This document shows positions 1 to 9,700 of a DNA stretch of 64,000 nucleotides, in pieces (within the stretch, counting starts at the first letter, position 1; each line of letters opens with the position of its first letter). Location: assembly GCA_023667315.1 (NCBI GenBank), contig JAMPAI010000008.1:1-64000 (forward strand), given 5' to 3'. Source of the stretch: Ruminococcus flavefaciens. GTDB taxonomy: Bacteria; Bacteroidota; Bacteroidia; Bacteroidales; P3. Position numbers and translations under genes: made by a program. The notes below the pieces were generated by a model that worked only from the letters and a program-made list of their open reading frames with translations, searched no databases and was not told where the DNA came from.

Positions 1-67
1 AAACAAAAACAGTTAAACAGCCCCTAATGTGTCAACCTTTTTCAGGGAAAGTCAGCGCCCCAGCCAT

Positions 68-188
68 AAAATGGAAAAAGTGTAGTTTTTGACCCTCCAA
101 AAAGTGGAAAAAGTGTAGTTTTTTGGCCTCAAAAAAGTGGAATAAGTGTATATTTGCCCTATCCAAAAAGTGGAATAAGTGTATAATA
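68..188 (+). repeat. Four tandem repeats leading into the ATPase start codon
   Basis: Four imperfect direct repeats begin near 68, 99, 131 and 165, with a period of 31-34 bases. Each carries a variant of AAAAAGTGGAAwAAGTGTA followed by a T-rich stretch. The first two units read GGAAAAAGTGTAG and the last two GGAATAAGTGTAT. The last unit runs into the GTG start of the following ATPase gene. Likely an operator or promoter array for that gene; this is inference. Bases 1-67 hold no gene that I can recognise. Confidence 0.75.
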
Positions 189-1552
189 ACTATTTTAAAA
201 GAAAGATAGAAAGCGAGTTAACTTTTTATCTAAAGAATCCGGAGAAAAGGATGCTGATTGTTGACGGTGCGCGGCAAATCGGCAAGTCGTATATCATACG
301 TACGCTCGGCAAGAAACTCTTTCCCAACTTTATTGAAATAAACATGGAACGCGACAAACAGCACGACCGTCTGTTTGCCGATGCCAGGACCACCGAGGGG
401 TTTTACCTTGCCTTGAGTGCCGTTGCCGGCAACAAGATGGGGAAACCTGAAGACACGCTGGTGTTCATCGACGAAATCCAGGCGTACGACCATCTGCTGA
501 CACTCGTCAAGTTCCTTATGGAGGAGGGCAGGTTTACCTTTATCGCCAGCGGTTCGCTTTTGGGCGTGACCTTAAGGAAAACGCAGTCCGTTCCGGTGGG
601 ATATATGCGTCAGTTGCATATGTACCCGATGGATTTTGAAGAGTTCCTTTGGGCGAACGGCGTGGGCGACGAGGCGATGGAAAGGATGCGGCTCGCCTTC
701 GAAAACAAGGAATCCCTGCCCGATGCCATCCATCGGAAAATGATGGATCTTTTTCGCCGCTACCTCTTGGTGGGCGGGTTTCCGGCTGCCGTGGGCGCCT
801 ATCTCTCGGATCACAATATCGCCAAGGTAAGGAGCGTTCAACGCGAGATCATGGAGCTTTATATCGCCGATGCCGCCAAATACGAGGAGGATGCCCGGAG
901 GAAGCTCAAGATACAGCAGATATACCGAATGATTCCCTCCTATATGGAGAACCGCAAGAAGCGCATCGTGTTTAAGGATATCGAGGACAAGAAGGGGAAA
1001 CGGGTTTCCGATTATCAGGATGAATTCGAGTATCTGGTTTCGGCGGGCATCGCGCTTGCCGTGAATGCGGTGAGCACACCCGTCTATCCGTTGTTGCAGA
1101 ATGCCGCCAAGAACCTTCTTAAACTCTACCTGAACGATGTGGGATTGCTTACGGCCATCCTTTACCGCAACGATATAAAGCCGGTGCTCGAAGACATGCG
1201 CGGCATCAATCTCGGCAGCGTGTACGAAACGGCGGTGGCGCAGGAGTTGCGGGCGCACGGCTTCGACCTCTATTATTTCGACAACAAGAAGGCGGGCGAG
1301 GTGGATTATCTGGTAGATCATGCCGATACGCTCTCGTCGCTGCCGATTGAGGTGAAGTCGGGCAAGGACTACAATACGCACCGGGCCTTGACCAAGTTCC
1401 TGAACAACCCGGACTACCACGTCAAGAACGCGCTGGTGCTCTCCAACGAGGCCAAGGTGTACCGGGAAGACGGCGTAACCTATATGCCGGTCTATAACGT
1501 GATGTTCCTTTCCGTAGACCGGAACCTCTCCGAGGCCGAGATGCGGTTCTGA
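179..1552 (+). CDS. AAA-family ATPase with DUF4143 domain
   Basis: A 457-residue protein of the AAA_14/DUF4143 type that is common and often multicopy in Bacteroidota. The N-terminal P-loop is GARQIGKS, near residues 31-38, and a Walker B-like stretch VFIDEIQAY lies near residues 98-106. The C-terminal half matches the DUF4143 pattern, including a nuclease-like E..D.. segment (AGEVDYLVDH, then PIEVKSGKDY) resembling PD-(D/E)xK folds. The biological role of the family is not settled. An in-frame TAA sits directly before the GTG at 179, so GTG is the first possible start; ATG 251 would remove conserved N-terminal residues (FKRKIESEL). No Shine-Dalgarno sequence is visible and the start lies inside the last tandem repeat, which suggests repeat-linked control. 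Confidence 0.85.
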   Translation: MYNNYFKRKIESELTFYLKNPEKRMLIVDGARQIGKSYIIRTLGKKLFPNFIEINMERDKQHDRLFADARTTEGFYLALSAVAGNKMGKPEDTLVFIDEIQAYDHLLTLVKFLMEEGRFTFIASGSLLGVTLRKTQSVPVGYMRQLHMYPMDFEEFLWANGVGDEAMERMRLAFENKESLPDAIHRKMMDLFRRYLLVGGFPAAVGAYLSDHNIAKVRSVQREIMELYIADAAKYEEDARRKLKIQQIYRMIPSYMENRKKRIVFKDIEDKKGKRVSDYQDEFEYLVSAGIALAVNAVSTPVYPLLQNAAKNLLKLYLNDVGLLTAILYRNDIKPVLEDMRGINLGSVYETAVAQELRAHGFDLYYFDNKKAGEVDYLVDHADTLSSLPIEVKSGKDYNTHRALTKFLNNPDYHVKNALVLSNEAKVYREDGVTYMPVYNVMFLSVDRNLSEAEMRF

Positions 1553-1600
1553 AATTAACGGCGGTTTTGTATAATTTTACACCTTAAATCGATTACAGAA

Positions 1601-2788
1601 ATGATGCGTGCCATTGGGTTCAAGTGCGTTTGGGGAATGGCTTTGCTGCTGATGCTTTCGGGTGCGGCGCGGGCGCAGAGCTTTGAGTGGAAGGCCGATG
1701 CCGACGGTTTTTTCGACAACGGGGAATACGGGGGCATCAGACAGGCCGTTTCCCAGACCATGTACGGTTTGCGCTTCTCTCCGCAGATAGGCGTTTCGTA
1801 CAAGGATTTCTCGCTCTTTGTGGGCTCCCACCTGCAGACCTCCTTCGGCTCGCCCAAATACCTCGACAAGCTTTATTTTATCGGCTATTTCCAGTATAGG
1901 AACGATCATCACCTGTTCCGTTTCGGGGCGTTCCCGAGGCAGGAACTGCTGCCCAACTACACCGATTTCTTTATCCGCGACACGTTCAACTACTTCCGTC
2001 CCAACATGACGGGGCTTTTCTACAGGCTGAGCGGCAACAACAACTTTCTGAGCCTCTATCTGGACTGGACGGGGGCGCAGTCGCCCACCGTGCGGGAGGC
2101 GTTCTTCGTGGGCCTGAGCGGCGAGCAACGCTACAAGTGGTTCTTCGCGCAGGTGCTTGGCTACTACTACCATTATGCCAACACCAAGCCGCACTCCGGC
2201 GACGGGGTGGTGCACGACAACGGCCTGGGCCAGGTGGGCGTGGGCATCGACTTCTCGCAGAAGGCGCACCGGCTGTACGCGGCCAGGCTCTCGGCCAACT
2301 TCATGGCGGGCTACGAATGCAAGCGCGACCATGTAACGCCCGTAAAGGTTCCCTTGGGGCTGGTGCTCGACCTGCACGTGCGCTACTGGCGTTTCGGCAC
2401 CAAGACGCTCTATTACTACGGGCAGAAACGCTTTACCGTGCCCACCGACAACTACGCGCTCACCTATTGGGGGAACCCGATCCTGGCTTCCAATTCGTAC
2501 CTGCAGAGCAAGTGGTACTGCGTGCTTTTCGAGAACGATTTCGTGAGCGCCGAGGCCGCGGCGGTGTTCCACCTCTCGGGAAAGGAACTGGGAACGCAAT
2601 ACATGGTGCGGCTCAACGTGAACCTGAACGGCAGCATCTACGGCAGGAAAGAGGCAGAGGAAAGGGGAGGCCGCTACCGTTTCAACTTTATCGGCGCCGA
2701 AAGGCAGGACAGGGTGCTGGACGACTTTATCGGGCGCAGGAAATCCCGCGGCAAGGCTTCTGAACCCTCCGCAACCAACCAGGAATAA
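1601..2788 (+). CDS. Predicted outer-membrane beta-barrel protein, function unknown
   Basis: A 395-residue protein with a clear signal peptide (about residues 1-25, ending ..GAARAQ). The rest is rich in alternating aromatic and polar residues (FFIRDTFNYF, LGYYYHYANT), as in outer-membrane barrels. Many strands seem to end in aromatic residues, but I recognise no named family. It starts 48 bases after the ATPase stop and is followed by a strong terminator near 2870. It could be a porin-like or structural outer-membrane protein. The C-terminus (RRKSRGKASEPSATNQE) is basic and unlike a barrel strand, so the last 25 or so residues may be a tail. The barrel call rests on composition, not on homology. 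Confidence 0.65.
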   Translation: MMRAIGFKCVWGMALLLMLSGAARAQSFEWKADADGFFDNGEYGGIRQAVSQTMYGLRFSPQIGVSYKDFSLFVGSHLQTSFGSPKYLDKLYFIGYFQYRNDHHLFRFGAFPRQELLPNYTDFFIRDTFNYFRPNMTGLFYRLSGNNNFLSLYLDWTGAQSPTVREAFFVGLSGEQRYKWFFAQVLGYYYHYANTKPHSGDGVVHDNGLGQVGVGIDFSQKAHRLYAARLSANFMAGYECKRDHVTPVKVPLGLVLDLHVRYWRFGTKTLYYYGQKRFTVPTDNYALTYWGNPILASNSYLQSKWYCVLFENDFVSAEAAAVFHLSGKELGTQYMVRLNVNLNGSIYGRKEAEERGGRYRFNFIGAERQDRVLDDFIGRRKSRGKASEPSATNQE

Positions 2789-2869
2789 ACGTTTTTCGCG
2801 ATGGCCTCGAACACCGGAGTGTAAAAAGTACGATTAGAGAAGAGGTCGTCAGGCGGCCATGAACGAAAA

Positions 2870-2899
2870 GACCTCGGCATCATGCCGAGGTCTTTTTTT
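2870..2899. terminator. Bidirectional intrinsic terminator
   Basis: A perfect 10-bp stem, GACCTCGGCA (2870-2879) with TGCCGAGGTC (2883-2892), has a 3-base loop and is followed by seven T. On the other strand the stem is followed by the short run CTTTTC. It lies between the barrel gene and the convergent peptide transporter and probably serves both. Confidence 0.85.
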
Positions 2900-2919
2900 G
2901 CCGGACCGAACCGGGAGGT

Positions 2920-4575
2920 TTACTTGGTGATGCGTTCGAGCCACTTGAGCATGCCGAGCATCACGCCCATCGAGGCCAGGCAGATCAGGGCGAACACCAG
3001 CCAGGTGATCCACTGCTGGCCGATGTTGTTGAGCATCGTAACACCCAGGAAGATAAACAGGTTGGCCACCGCCGTGGCGCACAGCCAAAGACCCTGGCAG
3101 ATACCCTGCAGGTGCTTGGGCGCGATTTTCGACACGAACGACAGGCCGAGCGGCGAGATGAACAGTTCGGCCACGGTAAGGAAGAAATAGGTGAGGATAA
3201 GCACCCACGGGCCTACCAGGCCGCGCTGTTCGATAGGCGTCACGACCCATTCGTTGCCGGAGGGATAGCCCATCACCTTGGCCAGGGCCGAGAGGAAGAT
3301 ATAGGCGCAGGCCACGATGAACATGCCGATGGCGATTTTCTTGGGCGTGGAGACATTCCTGCCCCGGCGTGCCAGACCGCCGAAAATCAACATGATGACA
3401 GGCGTGAGCACGATTACGAAGAAAGGATTGATGCACTGCCAGATTTCGGGCGCGATCGAATCGGTCTTCACGAAGTCGCGGGCGAAGATCGAGAGCGACT
3501 GTCCGTTCTGGTGGAACGAGAACCAGAAGAAGATGGCCACGCCCAACACGGCGAACAGGGCGGCCATGCGCTGCTTGATTTCCTTGGCCTGCGCCTGGCG
3601 TTCTTCGGGCGTGTAATCGACCGCGGCGCTCTTTTCCTTGCGCACGGGGTTGGGGAATTTCTTCTTCACGCAGGCGAAGATCACGAACGAGATCAACATG
3701 GCGGCCACCGAGGCGATGAACGAGAAGTGCACGCCCGTGTTGAACACCTGCAGGTAGTTTTCGCAGAACGCACCCATGGCGGTGGGGTCAACGGGAGCCT
3801 GGCTTACCTCGCCGGCCAGTTTGGTGAGGTTGTCCATCGAGGTGGCGTCCATGCCGCCGCCAAGATACTGGTGGCAGAGGGCGGGCAGCTGCGAGTTGTA
3901 GGAGAGTCCCTTTACCTTCAGCAGCCATTCGCGCAACAGGGGAGCCACGAAAGGCGCGATCACGCCGCCGATGTTGATGAACACGTAGAAAATCTGGAAA
4001 CCGCTGTCGCGCTTGCTCTTGGCCAGAGCCAGGGCTTCAGGGCCTTTCTTGGCCGCGTCGGCCTCGAAATTGTCGTACATCTGGCCCACGATGGCCTGCA
4101 GGTTGCCCTTGAAGAGACCGTTACCGGCCGCAATCAGGAACAGGGCCACGCAGGTGAACACCAGTACCCACGAGGGCACGTGGCCGGCGTTGCCGCCGAA
4201 CACCGGGAGAGACAGCAATACATAACCGAGCGCCATGATGAGCAGTCCCGCCATAATGGTGCCCTTGTAGTTCTGCAGGCGGTCGGCAACCACACCGCCG
4301 GGAAGGCTGAACAGATAGATGCAGCAATAGAAGACGGCGTAGATCAGACCCGCCGTGGCGTCGGCGATACCGAACTTGGAGCAGATGAAAAGCAGCAGTA
4401 CGGCGTTCATGATGTAGTAGCCGAAACGTTCGCCCATATTGCTCAGGGCGGCGGCGATCAGACCTTTGGGGTGGTTCTTCGTGGCCGTAACCACATAATA
4501 GACCAGAAACGGTATGACCACGATCGCAATCCCGATCAAAACCGCCATAGCAGTGTGTGCTTGAATCCAAGACAT
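2920..4575 (-). CDS. POT/PTR-family proton-dependent oligopeptide transporter
   Basis: A 551-residue, about 14-helix inner-membrane transporter of the major facilitator superfamily, POT family, expected to import di- and tripeptides with protons. The family hallmark region is present as ALSNMGERFGYYIMNAVLLLF. The canonical ExxERF motif reads NxxERF here, so the first Glu is replaced by Asn. LIYAVFYCCIYLFSLPGGVVADRL matches the helix 2-3 POT signature. A cytosolic insertion of charged residues (VKKKFPNPVRKEKSAA) sits in the middle of the protein. The gene is transcribed alone toward the terminator at 2870; its promoter probably contains the -7 box at 4623-4630. The family call is firm, the substrate is inferred. 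Confidence 0.88.
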   Translation of the reverse strand: MSWIQAHTAMAVLIGIAIVVIPFLVYYVVTATKNHPKGLIAAALSNMGERFGYYIMNAVLLLFICSKFGIADATAGLIYAVFYCCIYLFSLPGGVVADRLQNYKGTIMAGLLIMALGYVLLSLPVFGGNAGHVPSWVLVFTCVALFLIAAGNGLFKGNLQAIVGQMYDNFEADAAKKGPEALALAKSKRDSGFQIFYVFINIGGVIAPFVAPLLREWLLKVKGLSYNSQLPALCHQYLGGGMDATSMDNLTKLAGEVSQAPVDPTAMGAFCENYLQVFNTGVHFSFIASVAAMLISFVIFACVKKKFPNPVRKEKSAAVDYTPEERQAQAKEIKQRMAALFAVLGVAIFFWFSFHQNGQSLSIFARDFVKTDSIAPEIWQCINPFFVIVLTPVIMLIFGGLARRGRNVSTPKKIAIGMFIVACAYIFLSALAKVMGYPSGNEWVVTPIEQRGLVGPWVLILTYFFLTVAELFISPLGLSFVSKIAPKHLQGICQGLWLCATAVANLFIFLGVTMLNNIGQQWITWLVFALICLASMGVMLGMLKWLERITK

Positions 4576-4622
4576 AGCAGTAATTTTATGTTAGTGATTT
4601 AAATTTCATCAGGCATAAAGGG

Positions 4623-4630
4623 CAAAGTTA
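4623..4630 (-). promoter_or_regulatory. -7 box for the peptide transporter
   Basis: On the minus strand this reads TAACTTTG, an exact match to the Bacteroidota -7 consensus TAnnTTTG, 48 bases before the transporter start. No clear -33 TTG is visible. Confidence 0.5.
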
Positions 4631-4711
4631 ACGATTATTTCTATATGAGAAGGAATGTTTTTCGCGCTGGCAGAGGAGTCTTGCAGTATTTGAGGCTCAC
4701 CCGCAGAAAAG

Positions 4712-4743
4712 TTGATCGGGTCGTAGAAAAATTCGTACCTTTA
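4712..4743 (+). promoter_or_regulatory. Promoter for the TPR/HTH regulator
   Basis: TTG at 4712-4714 and TACCTTTA at 4736-4743 fit a Bacteroidota -33/-7 pair with a 21-base spacer, 42 bases before the regulator start. The divergent transporter promoter lies in the same 210-base gap. Confidence 0.5.
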
Positions 4744-4785
4744 TGGAATGATTCGCCGAGAAATAGCCCCATTGGTCGTGCCTAA

Positions 4786-6561
4786 ATGAAACGTTCTGTC
4801 GCCATAGGATTGTTGCTGTGTTTTTTTCTTCCGTTGTCCGGGCAGGATTGCGCCGGCTATTTCCGCCCCCTTCTTCCCGACACCGTTAACCGTTATATCG
4901 AGGAATACGGGAGGAATCCGAAACACGCGACGGGACTTATCGACTATATAGAGGCCATTCGCTTGCAACTTCCGTACGAAGACTGGGGATGCCTGACCGA
5001 TGAATTGCGTTCTTTTGTGGACGATAAGACTTCCTACAACCGCGCCTACGCCAACTATCTCTTGGGGTGCTATTCCATGAATTTCGACCATTTTCGCGGC
5101 ACGGCCGACTACCTCAACAAGGCGAAGGAGGCCGCCAACCATCTGGATATAAACAACCAATACACGAAAAAACTGCAGGTCAAGATATCGTTGGCCACGG
5201 GAGCCTACTATTTCTATCTGGGTAACCTCAACCAAGCCCGGCTGGCCAACGAACATGCAAGCGAGACAAACCGCAGCCTGAAGGATTTCATCCTCGAGGC
5301 CTCCATCAACAACAATCAGGGAGCCATCTATAAGAACCTGGGGCAGAACCAAAAGGCCATAGCCATCTTTCAAAAGAACTGTCAACCGGAGTTCTATGGT
5401 TCCGAACTATACCCCCTGGCCTTATCCAACATCGCGGAGGCCTACCTGAACATGGGCATTCCCGATTCGGCCTACCGTTATCTTTGCAAGGCCATGCAGG
5501 TTGACATAGACCTTCGGCGCAACTATTCCCAGGCTAACACCTACTATCTTCTGGGGCTGACATATTTGCAGAAGGAACAGCTCGATTCGGCCAAGTTGTA
5601 CTTTATGAAAAGTTTTGATTTGGCGGACGATACGAAGGAGGAGAACGTGAAGATGCAGGTTTTGGTGTCGCTTGTCGAACTTTATTCCGGCACATCCCGG
5701 TATGAAGAGGCCCTGCAGAAGACATCCGAATTGTTGGAGATGGGCGAACACAACCATAACCTTTTGGCCAAAACGGTGGCTCTGCGCGGAAAAAGTCGAG
5801 TGTTGGACCTGATGAACCGGAAAGAGGAGGCCTACGAGGTGCTTAAGGAGTATATTTCGTTGAACGACAGTCTTAACATAAGGGAGAGCGACGAAAAGGC
5901 CAGACAGGGTCTTTTGGTGGAGGAGTTCCATCTGGAGCAGCAAAAACTTGAATATGAGTATAAAGAAGGGCAATTGAGGCTGGAAAGCCGGATAGGTCGG
6001 CAAAAGTGGATGTTGGCGAGTGTGCTCTTGATCTTGTTGGGTGTGTCGGGTGTATTCCTGATTTACGGAAAGAAAAAGAAAAAAGAAAAGGAGGCGCAGA
6101 AACTGGTTGAGAATGCCTTGCTCGAAAACCTGGAGATCAAGGAGAAGGAGTTGGTCGACAGCATCATGTTCAGGATTAACAAAGATGAATTGATAAAGAA
6201 GATTATAAGTGAATTGCAGACGTTGGGATTGGGGTCTGCCGAAAAGAGCCGGCAGAAGATTTCCTCCCTGATTTCTTCCCTGCGACGTTCGCTCAATCCC
6301 AACCTCCTCTCGGAGTTTGAGAACAGTTTTACTCAGATTAACAATAATTTCTACGTGCGCCTCTTGGCCGATTTCCCTTCCATGAGCCAGTCGGAAAAGA
6401 GGCTTTGCGCCTTTATCAGGCTGGGATTGAATACAAAAGAGATAGCGGTAATCACAAACCTCAGCCCGAACAGCATCCGGGTTGCGAAGGTGCGGTTGCG
6501 CAAGAGACTTAACCTCACCAACAACAATCAGACCCTCTACGATTTTCTTTCTCGATACTGA
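4786..6561 (+). CDS. Membrane-anchored TPR regulator with C-terminal HTH
   Basis: A 591-residue protein with a signal peptide (about 1-22), a periplasmic array of TPR-like helical pairs (about 80-390), one membrane segment near 408-430 (WMLASVLLILLGVSGVFLIYG), a charged cytoplasmic coiled coil (about 430-500), and a C-terminal LuxR/GerE-like helix-turn-helix at about 530-590 (LNTKEIAVITNLSPNSIRVA). This TPR-TM-HTH layout is widespread in Bacteroidota and is taken to couple envelope signals directly to transcription. The gene sits immediately upstream of two giant T9SS cargo genes, its most likely targets (inference). There is no histidine kinase domain and no receiver aspartate. The intergenic bases 6562-6758 are T-rich and hold no gene. 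Confidence 0.85.
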   Translation: MKRSVAIGLLLCFFLPLSGQDCAGYFRPLLPDTVNRYIEEYGRNPKHATGLIDYIEAIRLQLPYEDWGCLTDELRSFVDDKTSYNRAYANYLLGCYSMNFDHFRGTADYLNKAKEAANHLDINNQYTKKLQVKISLATGAYYFYLGNLNQARLANEHASETNRSLKDFILEASINNNQGAIYKNLGQNQKAIAIFQKNCQPEFYGSELYPLALSNIAEAYLNMGIPDSAYRYLCKAMQVDIDLRRNYSQANTYYLLGLTYLQKEQLDSAKLYFMKSFDLADDTKEENVKMQVLVSLVELYSGTSRYEEALQKTSELLEMGEHNHNLLAKTVALRGKSRVLDLMNRKEEAYEVLKEYISLNDSLNIRESDEKARQGLLVEEFHLEQQKLEYEYKEGQLRLESRIGRQKWMLASVLLILLGVSGVFLIYGKKKKKEKEAQKLVENALLENLEIKEKELVDSIMFRINKDELIKKIISELQTLGLGSAEKSRQKISSLISSLRRSLNPNLLSEFENSFTQINNNFYVRLLADFPSMSQSEKRLCAFIRLGLNTKEIAVITNLSPNSIRVAKVRLRKRLNLTNNNQTLYDFLSRY

Positions 6562-6707
6562 CACTACGTTTTTCTGTTTTTCTTTCCCGTTTTAATTTTT
6601 TAATATCCTGTATATTCTCTTCTGTTGTATCTTTTCCATAGCTACGTTTTTTAGATATGTATCCTTTTACTATCATTCTATTTTAAGGCTTTCCCTGCGC
6701 TTTTCCC

Positions 6708-6715
6708 TAAAATTG
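6708..6715 (+). promoter_or_regulatory. Candidate -7 box for the first adhesin gene
   Basis: TAAAATTG lies 43 bases before the start of the first giant adhesin, in a 197-base pyrimidine-rich spacer. It is a near match to TAnnTTTG, and no convincing -33 element is seen. Confidence 0.35.
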
Positions 6716-6758
6716 CGGAGAAATACCGTTTCAGAAGTTTCACCAAAAACGATATGCT

Positions 6759-9700
6759 ATGAGAAAATTATCAGGCCTTTTCAAGACGATAGTCTTGGAA
6801 GGCATGTTCTGCCTGGCTTCACCGGCGTTTGCCCAGACTCCGACCTTTGCCCTTTCGGAAAACTTCGAGTCCTGGCCGCCCGCCGGCTGGGAGCTGTTTC
6901 CCGTTGCCGGAGTAAGCGGAGCCTGGGTGCAGGATTTAGGCTGGTCTTTCGGACCCTATTACGCCTACGAGGGTTCCTGCTGCGCCATGTTCAACAACTA
7001 TCTCTACAATGTTGACGTGCGTGGGGAGATGGTCTCGCCCGAACTGGATGTTGAGGCTTTCGGGAATCCCATGCTCACCTTTATGTGGATCAACCAGGCG
7101 GCCAACGCCTTCGACAACAAATGGTCGCGGCTCATCGTGTATGTTTCCGAAAACGGCACGGATTTCCGCTCTGTCGATACCCTTGTGGCCGCACACTGCC
7201 AAAAATGGGAATACTATGAGCGTCCCCTATCCAAAAACACGAAAAGGATCCGTATTCAAGGCATAAGCAACTACGGAGGGAACAACACCTTTATCGATTT
7301 CCTGCACGTTGGCGACAGGCCCATGCTCCTGCCCTCGAACCTGCAGGTACCCTATTCCGGTATTCAGACAAGGCAGGCGCAGGGCACGTGGGATGCCTAC
7401 GGCAACGTCTCGGGCTTTGAACTGGTCTATGGAAAGAAAGGCTTCGACATGGCCGCCGCTTCCGTGCAGGAGGTTTCCATCACCTCCTGCACGATGACGG
7501 GTCTAGAGCCTTTCACGGAATATGAGTTTTGCGTGCGGCAGGTGTATCCGTCCGGCAGCAGGTCGGACTGGTCGGCCCGCAAGGCTTTCACCACGCTTCC
7601 CTCCTGCCCCCGGGTAACGGATGTGTCGGTCGAGGTGGTTTCCCCTTCGGCGGCCACCTTTTCGTGGACGGAAAAGGGAGATGCCCGGCAGTGGGACATC
7701 TGCTGGGGCCCGGCGGGTTTCGATCCCGCCAAGGGACAGGGGACGCTGGCCAGGGGTGTTGACAAGAACCCATACACCCTTTCCGGCCTTCCTGCAGGAA
7801 CCTATCTGCATGCCTACGTAAGGGGTGTCTGCGGCGACGGCGACACGGCGCAATGGAGCGAGAAGCCTGTGTTTTTTCAGACGGAATGCGCCGAAAGCCG
7901 CGTACCCTATCTCGAGACTTTCGAAACAGGCACGGCCTCGCGCCTTCCAACCCCCTGCTGGAGTGTCAAGGCTGGCGTGTTGAAACAGGTGGGGACCCTC
8001 GATCTTGCCGATACCGTCATCACCGCCAACACATGGGCGGTGGGCCGCTATGGTAATGACACGCGGCGCACACGCGCCGCCCGCGTGGAGTTCTGTTCGG
8101 AAGGCATGTGGATGATAACGCCGACTCTTGATCTGGGTGACGGCACGCAAAAATATGTGATGCAGTTTGACGTATCCCTGACCTACGATAGATCCGTGCG
8201 TCCGGGAGCCCCCAATGCCGACGACGACCGTTTTGCCGTGCTTGTCTCCACCGATGACGGCAGGACATGGACACAAAGCAACCAACTGAGACTCTGGGAC
8301 AACGCCGGGAGCGAGAACGTGCTCAAAGACATACCTCCCTACGGCCAGCCCGTCACCATCGATCTGGGCGACTACAGCGGCAAGGTGAAGGTGGGCTTCT
8401 ATGCCGAGAGCACGAAGGGCGACTACTGGAAGTGGCAGGACATAAACAACCTCTTCATCGACAACCTGGCCGTGCGTCCGCAGCCCGGAAGATACATGGT
8501 GGCACAGGGGGTTGAAGGGCAGGAATATGTGGTGGTCGATGAGGAAAACACAATCTATGCGGTAGTTTCCAACCAGGGCTCCGATCCGCAGAAGGACTTC
8601 GTGGTGGAGCTCGTGGACCAGAACGGCGCCGTCGCGGCCTCCACGACCTATACGCAGACCATCTACCCGGAAGAAAGCGCACACGTTCCTTTGGTGTGGA
8701 AACCCTCCCGGAAGGGAATCGGAAGCCTTTTTGCGAGAATCGTTTTCGATAACGACGTGGAACCGGAAAAAACCGTTTCCCTCCCTTTCCAAACAGAAAT
8801 CCTTGGCAGGGAAACAAAGGTGAATGTCATCGGCGACGGGCGCATGAAACGCGATGACACGCCCATCGACTTCTTCTCGGACAACGCCCGCACACAGATT
8901 ATCTACTACGAGGACGAGATTTCCTCGGTGGGGGCGATAACCGCCCTGAAGTTCTTCCACCGCACCGGCCAGTACCACTACGGCTTCCCGCTCGATATCC
9001 GCATAGGAACCACCGAAAAGGATCGTTTCGATTCCGAAACCGACTGGATTCCGGAAGATTCCATGACCCTGACGTTCTCGTCGGTCATAGAATCTCTCGG
9101 CGGCGAGGGCGAGTTGCTCCTCACCCTGCAAACCCCCTACACCTACACGGGCGGCAATCTCGTGGTCTCGGTGCGCAAGGGGATGGAATCGCCGGAACCG
9201 GCCTACTACAGCACGGGCGAAAGCTGGTGGGTCACGAAAGACGCCTCCTCCCGCCGGCGCTCGCATACATGGATAGGAAGCGAAGGCGGGAACGGAATAG
9301 AAAGCCTGACGGAATACCATCCCAACGTGGTGTTCTACATAGACTCGATGTCGGCGGGACGCATCAGGGGAAAGGTATCCGGTGAGGACGGAAAGGGAAT
9401 CGCCTCGGTGCGGGTGGAATGTCTGAACACCGCCATCGTCGCCTCCACAGACAGGGAGGGTGTTTACGAGATGAACCGGATTTTGGAAGGAATCTACGAC
9501 ATAAAAGCCTCGAAGACGGGCTATTTCGATTCTGTGATGAAAGGAATCGCGGTTTCCGAAAAGGAAATCGTTACCGTGGACTTCGCGCTCAGGCAGCTTC
9601 CCGTGTATCAGGTGAAGGGCAAGGTCGTGTCGAACGACGGAAATCCCCTGCGCGGGGTGAGTGTCTTTCTGGAAGGCTATCAGAATTACGAGGCCGCCAC

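Noticed and set aside
1-60. A possible insertion-sequence end near the start (a segment like GTGTCAACCTTTTTCAGG)
   Set aside because: No transposase, partner terminal repeat or target duplication can be seen in the window.
68-188. Repeats considered as a CRISPR array
   Set aside because: The spacers are short, T-rich and similar to each other, the repeats are imperfect, there are no cas genes nearby, and the last repeat includes a start codon.
3112-4602. A 496-codon plus-strand frame opposite the peptide transporter
   Set aside because: It is hydrophilic, His/Glu/Arg-rich, and without motifs. The minus strand encodes a clear multi-helix transporter.
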